Notes under the pieces: generated by a model | Database searches by the model: none | What the model was told of the DNA's origin: nothing | The model's input: the letters and a program-made list of their open reading frames with translations, nothing else | Translations under genes and position numbers: made by a program | Shown here: piece by piece, positions 20,798 through 30,632 of the stretch | Numbering within the stretch: position 1 is the stretch's first letter | Layout: the number at the start of each line of letters is the position of its first letter | Source: Axinella damicornis | Lineage: Eukaryota > Porifera > Demospongiae > Axinellida > Axinellidae | Length of the DNA stretch: 64,000 bases | Reading direction: 5' to 3' | Assembly: GCA_963931865.1 (NCBI GenBank) | Contig: OZ007512.1 | Coordinates: 7,558,208 to 7,622,207, forward strand

Positions 20798-20873
20798 ACT
20801 TCTGATGGTATAACTGCTTCACAGACTGAAACGTCTTCTGAGGTGTATGAGAGTTCTAGAGCAAAGTGGAAAG
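20798..20873 (+). CDS. Exon-like stretch, unidentified
   Basis: Between CTCTCTTCTAG and GTACGT lies TSDGITASQTETSSEVYESS followed by RAKWKG: serine/threonine-rich and low in recognisable structure. Both splice signals are good. It could be an upstream exon of the TLDc gene at 22296, since OXR1/NCOA7 proteins have long Ser-rich N-terminal regions, but that link is inference. Confidence 0.35.
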
Positions 20874-21200
20874 GTACGTGTATGGACCAACATGTGCGTG
20901 TATGGTACATATCTATAAAAATTGCAGATCTATTTTCATTCACTGCACTGTTGCAAGCAAAGCTCCGGATGACTTGTAGATCACCTAAGCAAAGCTCTCG
21001 AACATCTATAGTGAAGCTTCACCACTTTATGAAAACGTATGCATGTACAAAGCCAGTGCTCTTCGCAAGAAGCCTTCCATTTCTACCGGCGTGACTCTGT
21101 ACGATGTACTTGCTTGCACTGCACCGTGAAGCAGGCTGTCTCCTACCTGCTGCCTACAGCTGTTGACGTCTAGAGTACTGTGTGGTTGGGATTATCCGTG

Positions 21201-21307
21201 TATTAGCTCGCGCACCAACCGAATAAATATGAGGGCCACTGTATAGTGGCCGAAATGTCTGTTTCAAGCTACTTGAAATATTTATTTGGTTGGTGAGCGA
21301 GCTAATA
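21201..21307. mobile_element. 107-bp hairpin MITE
   Basis: TATTAGCTCGCGCACCAACC..AATAAATA at the left pairs with TATTTATTTGGTTGGTGAGCGAGCTAATA at the right; the centre is the palindrome GGCCACTGTATAGTGGCC. The whole unit can fold as one long hairpin. Confidence 0.85.
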
Positions 21308-22295
21308 TGTACACTAGGCACAGTCATTTCCGTGCCCTCCCTGCCTGTCCATACGGAGGCAAGCTTTTGAGTGCTTATAAGGGAGTGCCATTTCTTAGAT
21401 GGTTCCATTTCTGGAAGCTCTGCACGAACGGTTGCTGATACCATGGGTAAAGGGCTGAGCGTCAACGGTACGCCTGTTGCATTACTTTCACTGTGTACCC
21501 ACTTCAAACTACATTCCAGTTAGACCTTTTGACAACAAGGGCGAGGGGAGGTGTGTCAGGATGGGTGACGGACTACCATATCGCTACATGTATACTCTAA
21601 TGCAGATATCTTTCATCACTCATCTTGATGCATATCCCCCCACCCACTCTCCCCATCCATAGTCTCTCATAAGAACACCCATGGGTGGTGCACATGCACA
21701 CCAAGGTGTGGGTGGGCATGTTTCCATATTCATCTGTGAGGAAATGCTCACATTTTGCTGCACTCGTGCATGATCAGGTTAGCATCCACCGCTCTCCACA
21801 GCAGCAATAGTTTTCTGCTACTTTAAGTTGGTATAAGGAGTAGTCCCATGCAGAGAGTGCTGGGTAAACGCTACACCATACGCCATGCCCTCTCTGCCTG
21901 GCCAGTCACAGGCTTTGCCATGCACAATCATGTGAGTCCAGCCAGAGAGAACTAGTGGCTAGACTGACTTCTGAAGTCTTTTGCTAAATGTACCTGTGTA
22001 CATTTGTTCCTCTTGTTATTATAACAACCACTTGAAGTATTTGATAGTGCAATTTTGGTCATGTTGGAATGCACCCTTTCTGGTTTGAATTTCATGACCT
22101 GAAACTGATGGGTGTTCATTATAGGCTATGGTTTACTCTCTGATCTGTGATAGCAGGTTATGTTGGGTTTGGTGTGGTGAGCACTAGTCCTTGCTCTGCC
22201 ACTACAGTACTCACTCTGTTGTTATTGCAACAAAGAAAGCATTATAAAGTCAGGATGTCAGCTGTTGAACCTCCCTGTCTTCCTCCTCCTCACAG

Positions 22296-22377
22296 GATGG
22301 AGGTGGATGAACACAGCTTGCTGCTTCCCAACCTCCAGGAGGAATCAGACATGATGGAAGAGCACCACATGAGGAAG
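22296..22377 (+). pseudogene. TLDc-domain gene, exon (OXR1/NCOA7-like)
   Basis: HSLLLPNLQEESDMMEEHHM then RK, between CTCCTCACAG and GTGAGT. TLDc domains begin with a phrase such as (S).LLPNLE.PSEIL...H...L...LP.R. This exon joins in phase to the one at 22639 to give LPNLQ..SDMM...HMRKLAFNLHSRAVGHNWYL, close to that pattern. TLDc proteins protect against oxidative damage or bind the V-ATPase. The family call rests on both exons together. Confidence 0.55.
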
Positions 22378-22638
22378 GTGAGTGACCTCTTCTCACACTG
22401 AAGTTTGTTGTCCTGGCAAACAGCTGCTGTGTGTAAGCCTTGGTAGTGATATTTCTCTTCTCCTCTCTCCCTCCACCTACCTCCACCACCCCTCCCTCTT
22501 TCTTCTTTGTTTTTTTCCTCCGACCTTCTCTCCCTCCTCCCACTTCCATCCCTACCTCTTTCCCTCTTTCCTTCCTCACTCTCCTACCTTTCCCTTCTCA
22601 CCCTTCCCTCTTCCTCCTCTCTCTCTCCCCACCAATAG

Positions 22639-22731
22639 CTGGCATTTAATCTGCACTCAAGGGCAGTGGGCCACAACTGGTACCTTATCAGCCTGAGAAC
22701 ATTGTACAGAAAGCTGCAGAACTACGTATAA
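22639..22731 (+). pseudogene. TLDc-domain gene, next exon, shortened
   Basis: LAFNLHSRAVGHNWYLISLR then TLYRKLQNYV and a TAA stop, following CCACCAATAG. The family reads L..HLPARV.GY.W.L.YST..HG.SLKTLYR.M. Here about eight residues (the YST..HG segment) are missing between NWYL and ISLRTLYRKL, and translation stops soon after. The rest of the TLDc domain was not found downstream. A decayed copy or a deletion in assembly are both possible. Confidence 0.55.
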
Positions 22732-22794
22732 AGACACTTGGGCGTGTCCTCCAGACGTTTCTCCAGAGTGTTGATCCAGACTGCTCAGCAGGTG

Positions 22795-23080
22795 CGTGAG
22801 TGTGTAGGGTGTGCATGTGTGTGGTGTGTGAATGTGGGTGTGTCCTCATCCAGAGTGTTGATCCAGGCTCCTCGGCCTCCATAGCCGGGTGTGTGAGTGT
22901 GAAGGGTGTGTGGTATACATGGATGTGTGTAGTGTGCTCTGTGTGTAATCGTGTTTAGTGAGTGAGTGAGTGTGAAGGGTACATGTATGTACATGTATGT
23001 AGTGTGCGTCTGTGTGCTGTGTCTGTATGGAGGGTGTATGTGTGTATGCGGTTGTGTGAATGTGTGTGGTGTTCAGTGTA
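22795..23080 (+). repeat. Imperfect GTGT-rich repeat with a duplicated ~60-bp piece
   Basis: CAGAGTGTTGATCCAGRCT occurs twice (22763 and 22851), each followed by GTGTG-rich sequence. Confidence 0.7.
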
Positions 23081-23379
23081 TTTTGGTTGCATAATATTAT
23101 GTCCAAGTAAACAACTTCATTTCGGTGCGAATACGTCCACGATCTGACAACAATTTTGTAGGAACAAACGGTGGTCATTGCTAGCAAACTATCGTACACA
23201 ACGAGTTTGTGGCTTCTTGAACTATATCTGTGCTGCTGTCATTGGTACTTTTGCTCCCACTTTCAGCGATGTCAAAAAAAAAAGTTGACTCTTCTCCCCA
23301 GACCCATGCATTATCAATCCCATCTCGGTCTGAGAATGAGCTGATCATTGCATGTATTCGGCCCAATTTCGAACCTTTG

Positions 23380-24110
23380 ACCCATTTGTTAACCGGATTA
23401 TAAACCAGTCAGCCCACTTTTAAACCAGTTGGAGTAGGAAAGCGGGTGAATAAGCCGGCAAGCACGGTTAGTAAGCGGGTCAATTAGCCGGCGCGGTCAG
23501 AAAGTGGGCCGCGCGTACGCTGGACGGCTTGGAGGGAACCGCGTGCGGGAGCGAGAGTGAAGCTACCAGATACTGTCAGCATGGAGCCATTTCTGCAGTA
23601 CGTATACATCACTGTCCGAAGACGACAAATACGAGCCTCGCACTGCGATCGTGACTATCGTTGCCGAAAGACCCTAGGTAAGCTGCGAGTAGTCCCGTGT
23701 AGCTAGACTCTCGCATGGATGAGGGTCGGCTACATGATGCTGGGCTAAGCTGCCTGTAGCATTGTAAGCCATTCAGCTTGGTGGTCCTGGTTACAAGTCG
23801 ATCGGCCTGCTTGTAAACCGTTCATCCTGCTTACAAACCGTTCAGCCAGTTTATAAACCGTTCATCCTGCTTGTAAACCATTCAGCCAGTTTAAAAACCG
23901 TTCGTCGTGCTTACACCAGGTTATGTACCGTTCGCCTTGCTTGTAAGCCGTTCTAGTATAAACGGTCGGCCGGTTTATAAACCGTTCGGCCTAGTTATTA
24001 AATTGCGTTGCTTCCACGTGTTTATCGAAAGCAGGCCAACCGGATTACAAACCAGACGACCCGTTTATAACTGGCGGCCCGTTTATAAACAGGTCAGGTT
24101 CACAATCGGT
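23380..24110 (+). repeat. Degenerate array of ~20-bp GTTTATAAACCGTTCAGCC units
   Basis: Many variants of GTTTATAAACCGTTCAGCCA, CTTGTAAACCGTTCATCCTG and similar recur in the right half (23760-24110), and looser GTAAGCGGGTCAATTAGCCG variants in the left half. The unit TTTATAAA is itself palindromic. A CpG-rich island-like segment (23480-23560) lies between the halves. Confidence 0.75.
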
Positions 24111-24256
24111 TCACAACATATTCATGGAGAATATGTACCAGCAGAAAGGACGGTTGAGACTGCCTGATATCAAGTCATGGTCGCCTGGTACAAATTCAGT
24201 TTGTGTGCGTGATAATTTGAATACTGTAGTAGTGTAGTACTGTACGTGTATGATGC

Positions 24257-24346
24257 TAGCCTCGTTCCCAGGCCGTTCCCACTGCCAGTATTTCATCGCT
24301 TCCAGTATGAAATACTGGCGGTGGGAACGGCCTGGGAACGAGGCTA
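24257..24346. mobile_element. 90-bp hairpin of the CTCGTTCCCAG family
   Basis: Nearly perfect palindrome: TAGCCTCGTTCCCAGGCCGT / ACGGCCTGGGAACGAGGCTA with CCAGTATTTCATCGCTTCCA pairing inside. TGATGCT flanks both sides. Confidence 0.9.
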
Positions 24347-24451
24347 TGTGATGCTTCAAAATGACGAGTGCAACTGTGAGTCCAGTCCCGAGTCCAGTCT
24401 AGGCCTACCACACACAGCATGCACAATGAGATACTAGTTTTAATAGGCCGT

Positions 24452-24800
24452 GGCTATTTCACAAACGGAACGGAACATTTGGAAAACACGGAACGGCTAT
24501 GCACATCCTCGCTGCAGTGTCTGATCTCTAAAAAACGAGTCCTACATGCTGGTAACCATACTGCTGGAACATGATGGTTAGTGTTAGAGCGGCCAAAGTT
24601 AGCCATATGCGAGCTTCTGCTCACTCGATTTCGTAGAACTCCGAGCCAATTCTTTCCAGCAACAAGGATTCCAGCAAAAATGGTACCAGCGTGTAGAGCT
24701 CGTCGAGTTCTATCCAGTGATATGCAGTTTGTGGAATTTGACTTACGTACATAGCTGTTCCGTGTTTTCAAGTGTTCCGTTCCCTTTCTGTGAAATAGTC
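24452..24800. mobile_element. 349-bp MITE with ~50-bp TIRs
   Basis: GGCTATTTCACAAACGGAAC..GGAAAACACGGAACGGCTATG at the left is the inverse of CATAGCTGTTCCGTGTTTTC..GTTCC..GTGAAATAGTC at the right. A ~20-bp direct repeat, CAGCATGCASAATGAGATAC, lies at 24416 and at 24818, just outside both ends. Confidence 0.8.
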
Positions 24801-25665
24801 TAATACAGTGATGTCAGCATGCAGAATGAGATACTGCAAGTTGTGGTGGGGTGTGGTGAAGTTGTATAAATTAGAAACCAGACTTTAACACAGCTTTTCT
24901 CAACCTCTCGAGTGGATCTCTGGTCTGCGAGTTATGTAGACATTAGTATTTTCTGAATTCTGACACTTCTGTCTTGAACTAAGCCTTGAACAAGGCCAGC
25001 TTGTGTGCTCCACAGCCAAACCAATCACTTAAGCCCAGTAGCGCACATGCGCACGTGGTAATGTCGTACCTTCCCGGAATACCGTTTCTGGTGGAAACTG
25101 TAGACTTGCAGCAAATTCATGAAGTGTGGGTGGGTTTTCCTTCTTTCAGTGTTGTTGCTGTCAGTAAACATCCAGTTGTTGTTATAGTATAGCATTGTTA
25201 GTGAGAACATGGATGATAGAGCTCTATTATCCATGGTTGGATTCACTGGAGAAAGAGCTGCCAGTCTGGGGTTTTATTGTATATAGCCGCTAGCCCTTCT
25301 CCACCTGGCCAGTCACATGTGTGCGCGGAAGGCAGAGAGCTAGGGTCTAGCAAACATTGCACAAGATCACATTTCTCTTGACTGCCAATTACATATCGTA
25401 TACCTGTGAACCATGCAGTGAGTGCCAGCTACAGTTGAGGACATGTTCTGTACCCTTGGAGACATCCAGCAGTCTAGTCATTTACTCACTCTCCACCGGG
25501 CTGATCACATGCGCATAGCTCGGTTTACAATGATGAGAATAAAAGATATGTATCGTTTCAGTGAGATCTGATTAGTCAGCGAAAATGTAATCTAGTGCAA
25601 TGTTTGCTAGACCCTCTCTGTCTTCCGTGCACAGCCGAGTGGAGAGGGGCTAGTGGCTAGACTGG
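24801..25665. other. No recognisable gene
   Basis: Frames at 24986-25246 lack domains. CTAGACCCT-type and TAGTGGCTAGACTGGGTTT segments suggest old repeats. Confidence 0.4.
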
Positions 25666-25672
25666 GTTTCAA

Positions 25673-25862
25673 CAGGAGCGCATGAGCCGCCGAAGGCGGT
25701 GAAGGAGCGTCGAACTAGTATAGACATGTTGTAATCCCTCACGCCTTACGGTAACGCCTCTTGCCGTACGAGGTAAAATTTTTGGGACATGTGAAGGACT
25801 ACTACTTCGGCTAGGGTGCGCATGCTGAGTTTGACGCGCCTTCTGCGGCTCATGCGCTCCTG
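25673..25862. mobile_element. 190-bp MITE with 7-bp target duplication
   Basis: CAGGAGCGCATGAGCCGC at the left is inverted as GCGGCTCATGCGCTCCTG at the right, and GTTTCAA lies directly outside both ends (25666-25672 and 25863-25869). A second inner inverted pair (ACGCCTTACGG / CCGTACGAGG) lies near the middle. Confidence 0.85.
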
Positions 25863-26225
25863 GTTTCAAGCAAGTACGTTTGGGGGAGTGTGGGGGGGGG
25901 AAGGGGGTATATGATTTGGGTAGCTACTGTGCAGGTAACAGTAGGTGTTGTCGATATCACTAGGTAGATGACAGTCATTGATTTCTGAGGCTGATCAACG
26001 CATCTTGTATAATTTATTATAGCCTTCGTGGTGGCTGTAAAATCCAGAAGCATTTCCCCATGCATGGCTTTGCAGTTGTCAAGGGGGCGCCCTATGAGCT
26101 GTATCTAGCCTATACTATAGCATTCAGCATACAAATCCCTTACCCTCGATCTGCCCAATTCGTAGCTCCAGGGCTGCGAGATAAAATCTGGGCACAGGCC
26201 TGGGAACGAGGCTATATAAATATAT

Positions 26226-26733
26226 GACTCTTTAGGGGCCAAATTCTTTCTCTAGGTCATTTTCAGTCTATAGAACACTTAAACATACCCTAATTTCTGT
26301 TCCCTGGCATTGCTGGGCTCGAAACTGCTCACACAGGTAATTTCAGCTATACTGAGCATATACGTGACTTAACCACACCCACCAATTAACGAGCTTGCAA
26401 TCAAGCCTCCCGAGAAATGCCAACCTGCCGTAGCTGAAAAACGGGCGATGTATGCTGGAAATGGAGGCCCTACAAGGCAAGACAGCTACTTTCTAAGTCC
26501 ATTTATGCCAAAAACGGCGGAAATGGCCCTCCCAGTGCCGACCAAGACCTTTCTATCGCGGAGCCCAGACACGGCCATGCTGTTTGCACCCTTCGGGTGC
26601 ACCCACCCACCTCCCCCTGCCCCGCCCTTTCTGCTGGCGCAGAGCCTATCTCTCAAGGACATTGCCGGATGTGACATCATGAAGCTGAAAGTCTCATGAC
26701 ACCTTAAGGTGTCATTAGCTGGTAAACGGTTAA
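26226..26733 (+). mobile_element. ~500-bp TTAA-family repeat copy
   Basis: Close relative of 19652-20150: ACTCTTTAGGGGCC, CATTGCTGGGCTCGAAACTG, CCTGCCGTAGCTGAAAAACG, GACATTGCCGGATGTGACAT, ending CGGTTAA. It abuts a CTCGTTCCCAG-family end at 26196-26215. Confidence 0.85.
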
Positions 26734-27226
26734 GCAGGCATAGTAGTTTGTATGTATCAAGTCTGAGCTTGAACCTCATCTTGTCCTCAGTGTTTGAAGA
26801 CATTGTTCCAAGTTACCCCACCTTACCTTACATCTCAATGAGGAAGGAATGCTCCAAATCATGGGATGCGCGATTCCAAGAATATTTCAACAAGCAGATC
26901 CACCCAGATGTAGACACCATTCAAACCAAATCAGCTTCAATCCAAAGCTGCATGTGTTCACTGTAAAGGTAGTCTCTGGAGTGTGGGTATGTGGGCAAAA
27001 TGTGAGGTGGCTAGGTATGTAGACTGATGTTCACTGCACACCTGTCCCCAAGTGGTATCCCAGGATAGGGTACATAATGAGATTCATACCACTGAGAAAG
27101 CCTTGCTTAGTCAAGTATTTCTAAAAGTTATCATGGCGAAAGACGTGGGTTTGAGTGGATGTGTGTGCACTAGGGTAAGCTGTTACTACTGTTCAGTACG
27201 GCTTAGCAGTTCCCACCTCTCCTTAG
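26734..27226 (+). other. Possible exons of the helicase gene, not recognised
   Basis: The frame + 26709-26966 reads KECSKSWDARFQEYFNKQ and neighbours, without a recognised domain. Short frames at 27130-27180 also give nothing. The SNF2 N-terminal helicase motifs expected upstream of 27227 were not found. Confidence 0.3.
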
Positions 27227-27424
27227 GTACAGACGGCATACAGGTGTGCGTGTGTCCTGAGAGATACCGTCAACCCATACCTCCTATGTAGACTCAGGCA
27301 GATGTGAACATACGGCTACCCGACAAGAATGAACAGGTTCTCTAATGCTCACCTGACTCGCATCCAATCAGAGTTCCTCCACCTGCTTTAGATCTTTGAC
27401 ATCTCTGGAAGAAAGAAGAGCAAG
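27227..27424 (+). pseudogene. ERCC6/CSB-like SNF2 helicase, exon 1 of 5 seen
   Basis: [20 protein letters not shown] follows the acceptor CTCCTTAG and matches the ERCC6 segment (V.[22 protein letters not shown]). A frameshift then leads to DVNIRLPDKNEQVL, the family's DV...LPDKNEQVLFCRLT. The last part (LTRIQSEFLHLL) aligns poorly and contains a stop. The donor is GTAAGC. ERCC6 is a nuclear DNA-dependent ATPase in transcription-coupled repair. The phrase match is specific to ERCC6 rather than SNF2 in general. Confidence 0.85.
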
Positions 27425-27513
27425 GTAAGCTGCTGATGGAGCCATGATTGTGGTCTCTTGTGGCAAGGAGCCCGCAGTTTCGCTACCCCCCTCCCCTCCC
27501 TCTCTCTCCTCAG

Positions 27514-27645
27514 ATCTGTGTGGTGGTGAGGGGGTAAGAGGTGTATGGCTACTGGCATTAATCAGAGAAGATGATGGCAGTGGAGCTAGTCAAGCTGTGG
27601 AAGGCTCTGAGCTATCGAGTGCTGCTCTTCACTCAGTCCAAGCAG
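27514..27645 (+). pseudogene. ERCC6/CSB-like helicase, exon 2
   Basis: A frame begins DLCGGEG (family HPDLFSGG). After a frame change and a stop it reads GYWH*SEKMMAVELVKLWKA then LSYRVLLFTQSKQ, matching FGYWK.SGKM.VVE.LLK.W...G.RVLLFSQSRQ. The acceptor is CTCCTCAG and the donor GTAATT. This is the start of the C-terminal helicase lobe. Confidence 0.85.
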
Positions 27646-27647
27646 GT

Positions 27648-27785
27648 AATTAGATCTCCTCCTACCATGAGCATGGTTATCTTGGTGATGGAGCCACATT
27701 GTCATGGTTGGATCTCCTACCATGAGCATGGTTACCATGGTGATGGCAGTATGTTGTGATGATTGGACCCCCTACCATGAGTAAC
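27648..27785 (+). repeat. Two and a half copies of a ~66-bp tandem repeat
   Basis: GATCTCCTACCATGAGCATG-GTTAYCWTGGTGATGG recurs at 27652, 27709 and, in part, 27765, in the intron after helicase exon 2. Confidence 0.8.
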
Positions 27786-27849
27786 TTTGAGCAAATTATT
27801 CCCAAAATTCATTATCATTCCTTTATTCCTAATAAATTTACCTATATTC

Positions 27850-28882
27850 GAGGGGCAACCGCACTCCTGGTAGCCGTTGCAACTCCGCGGTTGCCTCGCA
27901 GTAGCGCAAACTAATTGGGGCGAGCCTGAGCGAGCCCCACACTAGCGTGACTTCATTGCACTATGCGTGTGTATGTTTGCTTGTTTGCTTGGATCTTGCA
28001 ATTACCGTAAATTTTAAATCAGTGAATTTCACTTGCACAATGATATTCAAATTCAATTAACTCCTCCGGCCAAGGAATCGTGAACCGTCTAGCTACTTGT
28101 TTGTGTTCGACGGACGATGGCGACAACAAAGACGGCCACTGGTGGACATTGGCTAGCCTCCTCGGTGGCGACAGTGACAAAGACGGAGACTGCTCGTGGA
28201 CCTACCGTCGCCATCATGTGGCCGGTGATGTTCGGCTGCTAGACTGCTTCAGCTATAAACGCTAACCTGACTCACAGTTGCTGTGATCATATGTGCACGA
28301 GTGTATGTTTAGTGCCGCAATTTATGTGGCCTATGCTCATTGCCTGGTCACATTCTGATGAAAGTCATGTGAATGCAACTGCTCCTTGCATGTGGCCTGA
28401 AGCACGTGCATGCACTTCGCTCAGGCCCGCCCTCCAATGTCCTGCATTCCACTAGTTATTGCAATTCGTTCCAATTAACGCACATGCCACGTGGCAACCA
28501 CACTCAGTCGAACGCTAGAATGGTGACCAAAAGGAAGACACGAAATTATAACAGCACTAACAACCTTGCCAGCACGGTGAGTTTCAGTATGTAACCGTCA
28601 GTGAACAACAGCGATTACGGCTGTGTGGTCTGAATCTTTGTGGCCCTTCGTATGACTGTACTGGCAACCAACGTCGAAGAGAACGATTGAGCAATGGCGG
28701 CCGACGGCACGACAAAAGCGCTTGTATCTCATCACCAAGATGAGTTTCGCCACAATTATTGTGTGGTTGTGTCACTGCATGATAGCGATCACGATGGTGT
28801 AGTCAGAATCTCTGTAGACCTTTCCTGCATGCTGTGAGGTTTGATTATTTTACGCGGCACAATTTTTCCCGTAACAGGAGTG
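27850..28882 (+). mobile_element. Repeat family B, long copy in the helicase intron
   Basis: It starts GAGGGGCAACCGCACTCCTG-GTAGCC and ends TTTTTCCCGTAACAGGAGTG. The interior carries the family blocks ACATGCCACGTGGCAACCAC, GAATGGTGACCAAAAGGAAG and GGTGAGTTTCAGTATGTAAC. It is about twice the length of the 30747 copy, perhaps with a nested insertion (27910-28400). Confidence 0.7.
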
Positions 28883-29133
28883 TAACTTCCTAGCAAAAAA
28901 ATTATTCCCAAGAGAACCACCTATTGTTCTTGAAAAACCACTCCCAGAAACCATGAGACCTTCGTCAGGAAGCTCCTTCACACGTTGTGTCGGCTAGATA
29001 GATTTTGGGTTGTAAGTAAGTAGATTCTCTCCTTTCTCCATCACTGGCTTCTCTTCGCTCCAACCGGAGGGGTTGCTTTTACTTTACGCTTCCTAGCTAA
29101 CTCAGCAGGCTCTGGGATCTAGTAGAGAGCTAG

Positions 29134-29796
29134 TCTCGTTCCCAGACCGTTTATCTAGCGCGTGTATCGCTTTCAGTATAACACGCGGAAATACGGTCTG
29201 GTAGGTATAGCCAACATTCCTTAAACTCCGCCAGAATCCGGGCGGATCCAATCAGATCGTAGAACAAGTAATCTCAATGACGTATACTAATACTGATGCC
29301 GGAAGTACAGATTCGCCAGCGTGCAATAACAAAGGTGTTGTCAAACTTCTGGATTTCAGCGTGTTTAAAATACTGCCAGCGCTACTCTCCAATTTCAAAA
29401 GCATCTCTATGGTCTGGAAGCACGCGGTCAGAAGGTAGAATCTCTCTCCAACACTGACACAGCTCGCTGATCCCAGCATCCACAGATGGTGAAGTGCCCA
29501 CATGCCGACGATTGCGCGAGTCACTCGCAATGCTGCTACAAAAAGGGCATTTCCAAACCGAGCCAAGCACAGCGATCGTGTGTCGGTATAGTACTTGCCG
29601 CCTCTAGCTCTAGGTCTTCAAAGGCGGCTTGACTCTTGATGACCACGTGTGAAATTTTGATGTGTCCTGATAATTTCAACAAGTCTCAATTAACGGTAAT
29701 GAGACCTTAGGAATGTGCACTATATCTACCAGACCCTTCCCCGCGCGTGATACTAAAAGCGATCCGTGCTGGGGTTGGTTGGGTCTGGGACCGAGA
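29134..29796. mobile_element. 663-bp long member of the CTCGTTCCCAG family with a perfect 15-bp target duplication
   Basis: Left end TCTCGTTCCCAGACCGTTTA, right end TTGGGTCTGGGACCGAGA. CTAGTAGAGAGCTAG lies directly outside both ends (29119-29133 and 29797-29811). The first and last ~70 bases equal the two halves of the short element at 16278, so this is either the longer parent or a short copy with about 520 bases inserted. Minus-strand frames inside (29252-29570) have no recognised domain. Confidence 0.85.
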
Positions 29797-29940
29797 CTAG
29801 TAGAGAGCTAGTAGATTCTCTCCTTTCTCTGTGTTCATCAGACATGAACACATGTACAAGTCTAGGGATTTATGATTAATTCTGTTGGTCTAAAATTGGA
29901 CATGTTTATTAGTACATGATTGTATATTGCATGGTTCCAG

Positions 29941-30060
29941 GACCCCTCAATTTTCTCGTTCGTTCTGACAACTCGGATGGGTGGTGTTGGTGTGAACCTG
30001 GCGGGGGGCAACAGAGTACTCATTTACGACCCTGACTGGAATGCTAACATGGCCACACAG
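29941..30060 (+). pseudogene. ERCC6/CSB-like helicase, exon 3 (motif V region)
   Basis: Forty clean codons: [20 protein letters not shown] then [20 protein letters not shown]. This is the SNF2 motif V block (LLTTRVGG.GVNLTGANRV.IYDPDWNP). Acceptor GGTTCCAG, donor GTGAGA, phase 0. About 40 residues expected between exon 2 and this one (the MDGTT...RQ..I segment) were not found in the 2.3-kb repeat-filled intron, so an exon is probably lost. Confidence 0.9.
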
Positions 30061-30092
30061 GTGAGAGGGTAAAACCCCTGTCATCTTCTCAG

Positions 30093-30228
30093 TTAACCCT
30101 TCACCAACCAATGACTGCAAAAGCCGTCATGAGACTTTCAGCTTCATGATGTCACACCTTATCTCGGGTATTTTTAAGCTACAAGCTAAGAAACTGACCT
30201 CCAGAATCTGTGGTTGGTAAAGAGTTAA
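30093..30228 (+). mobile_element. Internally deleted TTAA element
   Basis: TTAACCCTTCACCAACCAAT at the left and TGTGGTTGGTAAAGAGTTAA at the right. Only the outer ~70 bases of the 511-bp relative at 61969 remain on each side. Confidence 0.9.
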
Positions 30229-30271
30229 TGTTCCTTGCTATGTCCGTGGTAACAGCCTTCACCTCCTGCAG

Positions 30272-30349
30272 GCTCGGGATCAGGCTTGGACAATTAGGCA
30301 GACATGGCAGTGACTGTACCTCAGTTACCAAGGAGGAGATTTATCATAG
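30272..30349 (+). pseudogene. ERCC6/CSB-like helicase, exon 4 (motif VI), damaged
   Basis: ARDQAWTIRQTWQ then a stop, where the family has ARERAWRIGQ...VTVYRL. The helicase motif VI arginine in RAWRIGQ is replaced (QAWTIRQ). After frame changes VTKEEIYHR appears (family GTIEEKIYHR). The acceptor is CTCCTGCAG and the donor GTGCGT. The loss of the motif VI arginine plus the stop argues that the protein would not work even if frames were repaired. Confidence 0.85.
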
Positions 30350-30455
30350 GTGCGTGTTTGGGTGAGTAAGTCCACTGTCTTTCCTTCTCCCCACATGTAC
30401 TAGTAGTACATAGGCCATCCTATGCATAGGCCCACTGCCTTTGGGGTGTGACATG

Positions 30456-30457
30456 TG

Positions 30458-30494
<37 letters not shown>

Positions 30495-30496
30495 CT
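30456..30496 (+). repeat. (TATC)n microsatellite
   Basis: About ten TATC units in the short intron before helicase exon 5. Confidence 0.95.
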
Positions 30497-30537
30497 ATCT
30501 GCATATCTATCTTTAAATCTTGCTTCTCTCTCTCCAG

Positions 30538-30632
30538 GCAAATCTTTGAGCAATTTCTGACCAACGGAGTATTGAAGGGCCCAAGGCAAAAACAGTTCGT
30601 CAGTGCCAACAACCTCCATGAGCTGAAAACAG
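30538..30632 (+). pseudogene. ERCC6/CSB-like helicase, exon 5
   Basis: QIFEQFLTNGVLKGPRQKQF then VSANNLHELKT corresponds to ERCC6 QIFKQFLTNRVLKDP.Q.R.F.SNDL.ELF. The acceptor is CTCTCCAG. It joins in phase to exon 4 (CATAG|G gives His-Arg). The donor AG|GTTTGT is weak, and no later exon is recognised. Confidence 0.9.

Noticed and set aside
23380..24110. CRISPR-like array (regular 20-mers)
   Set aside because: Repeats are diverged and contiguous without unique spacers of fixed length, in a eukaryotic context.
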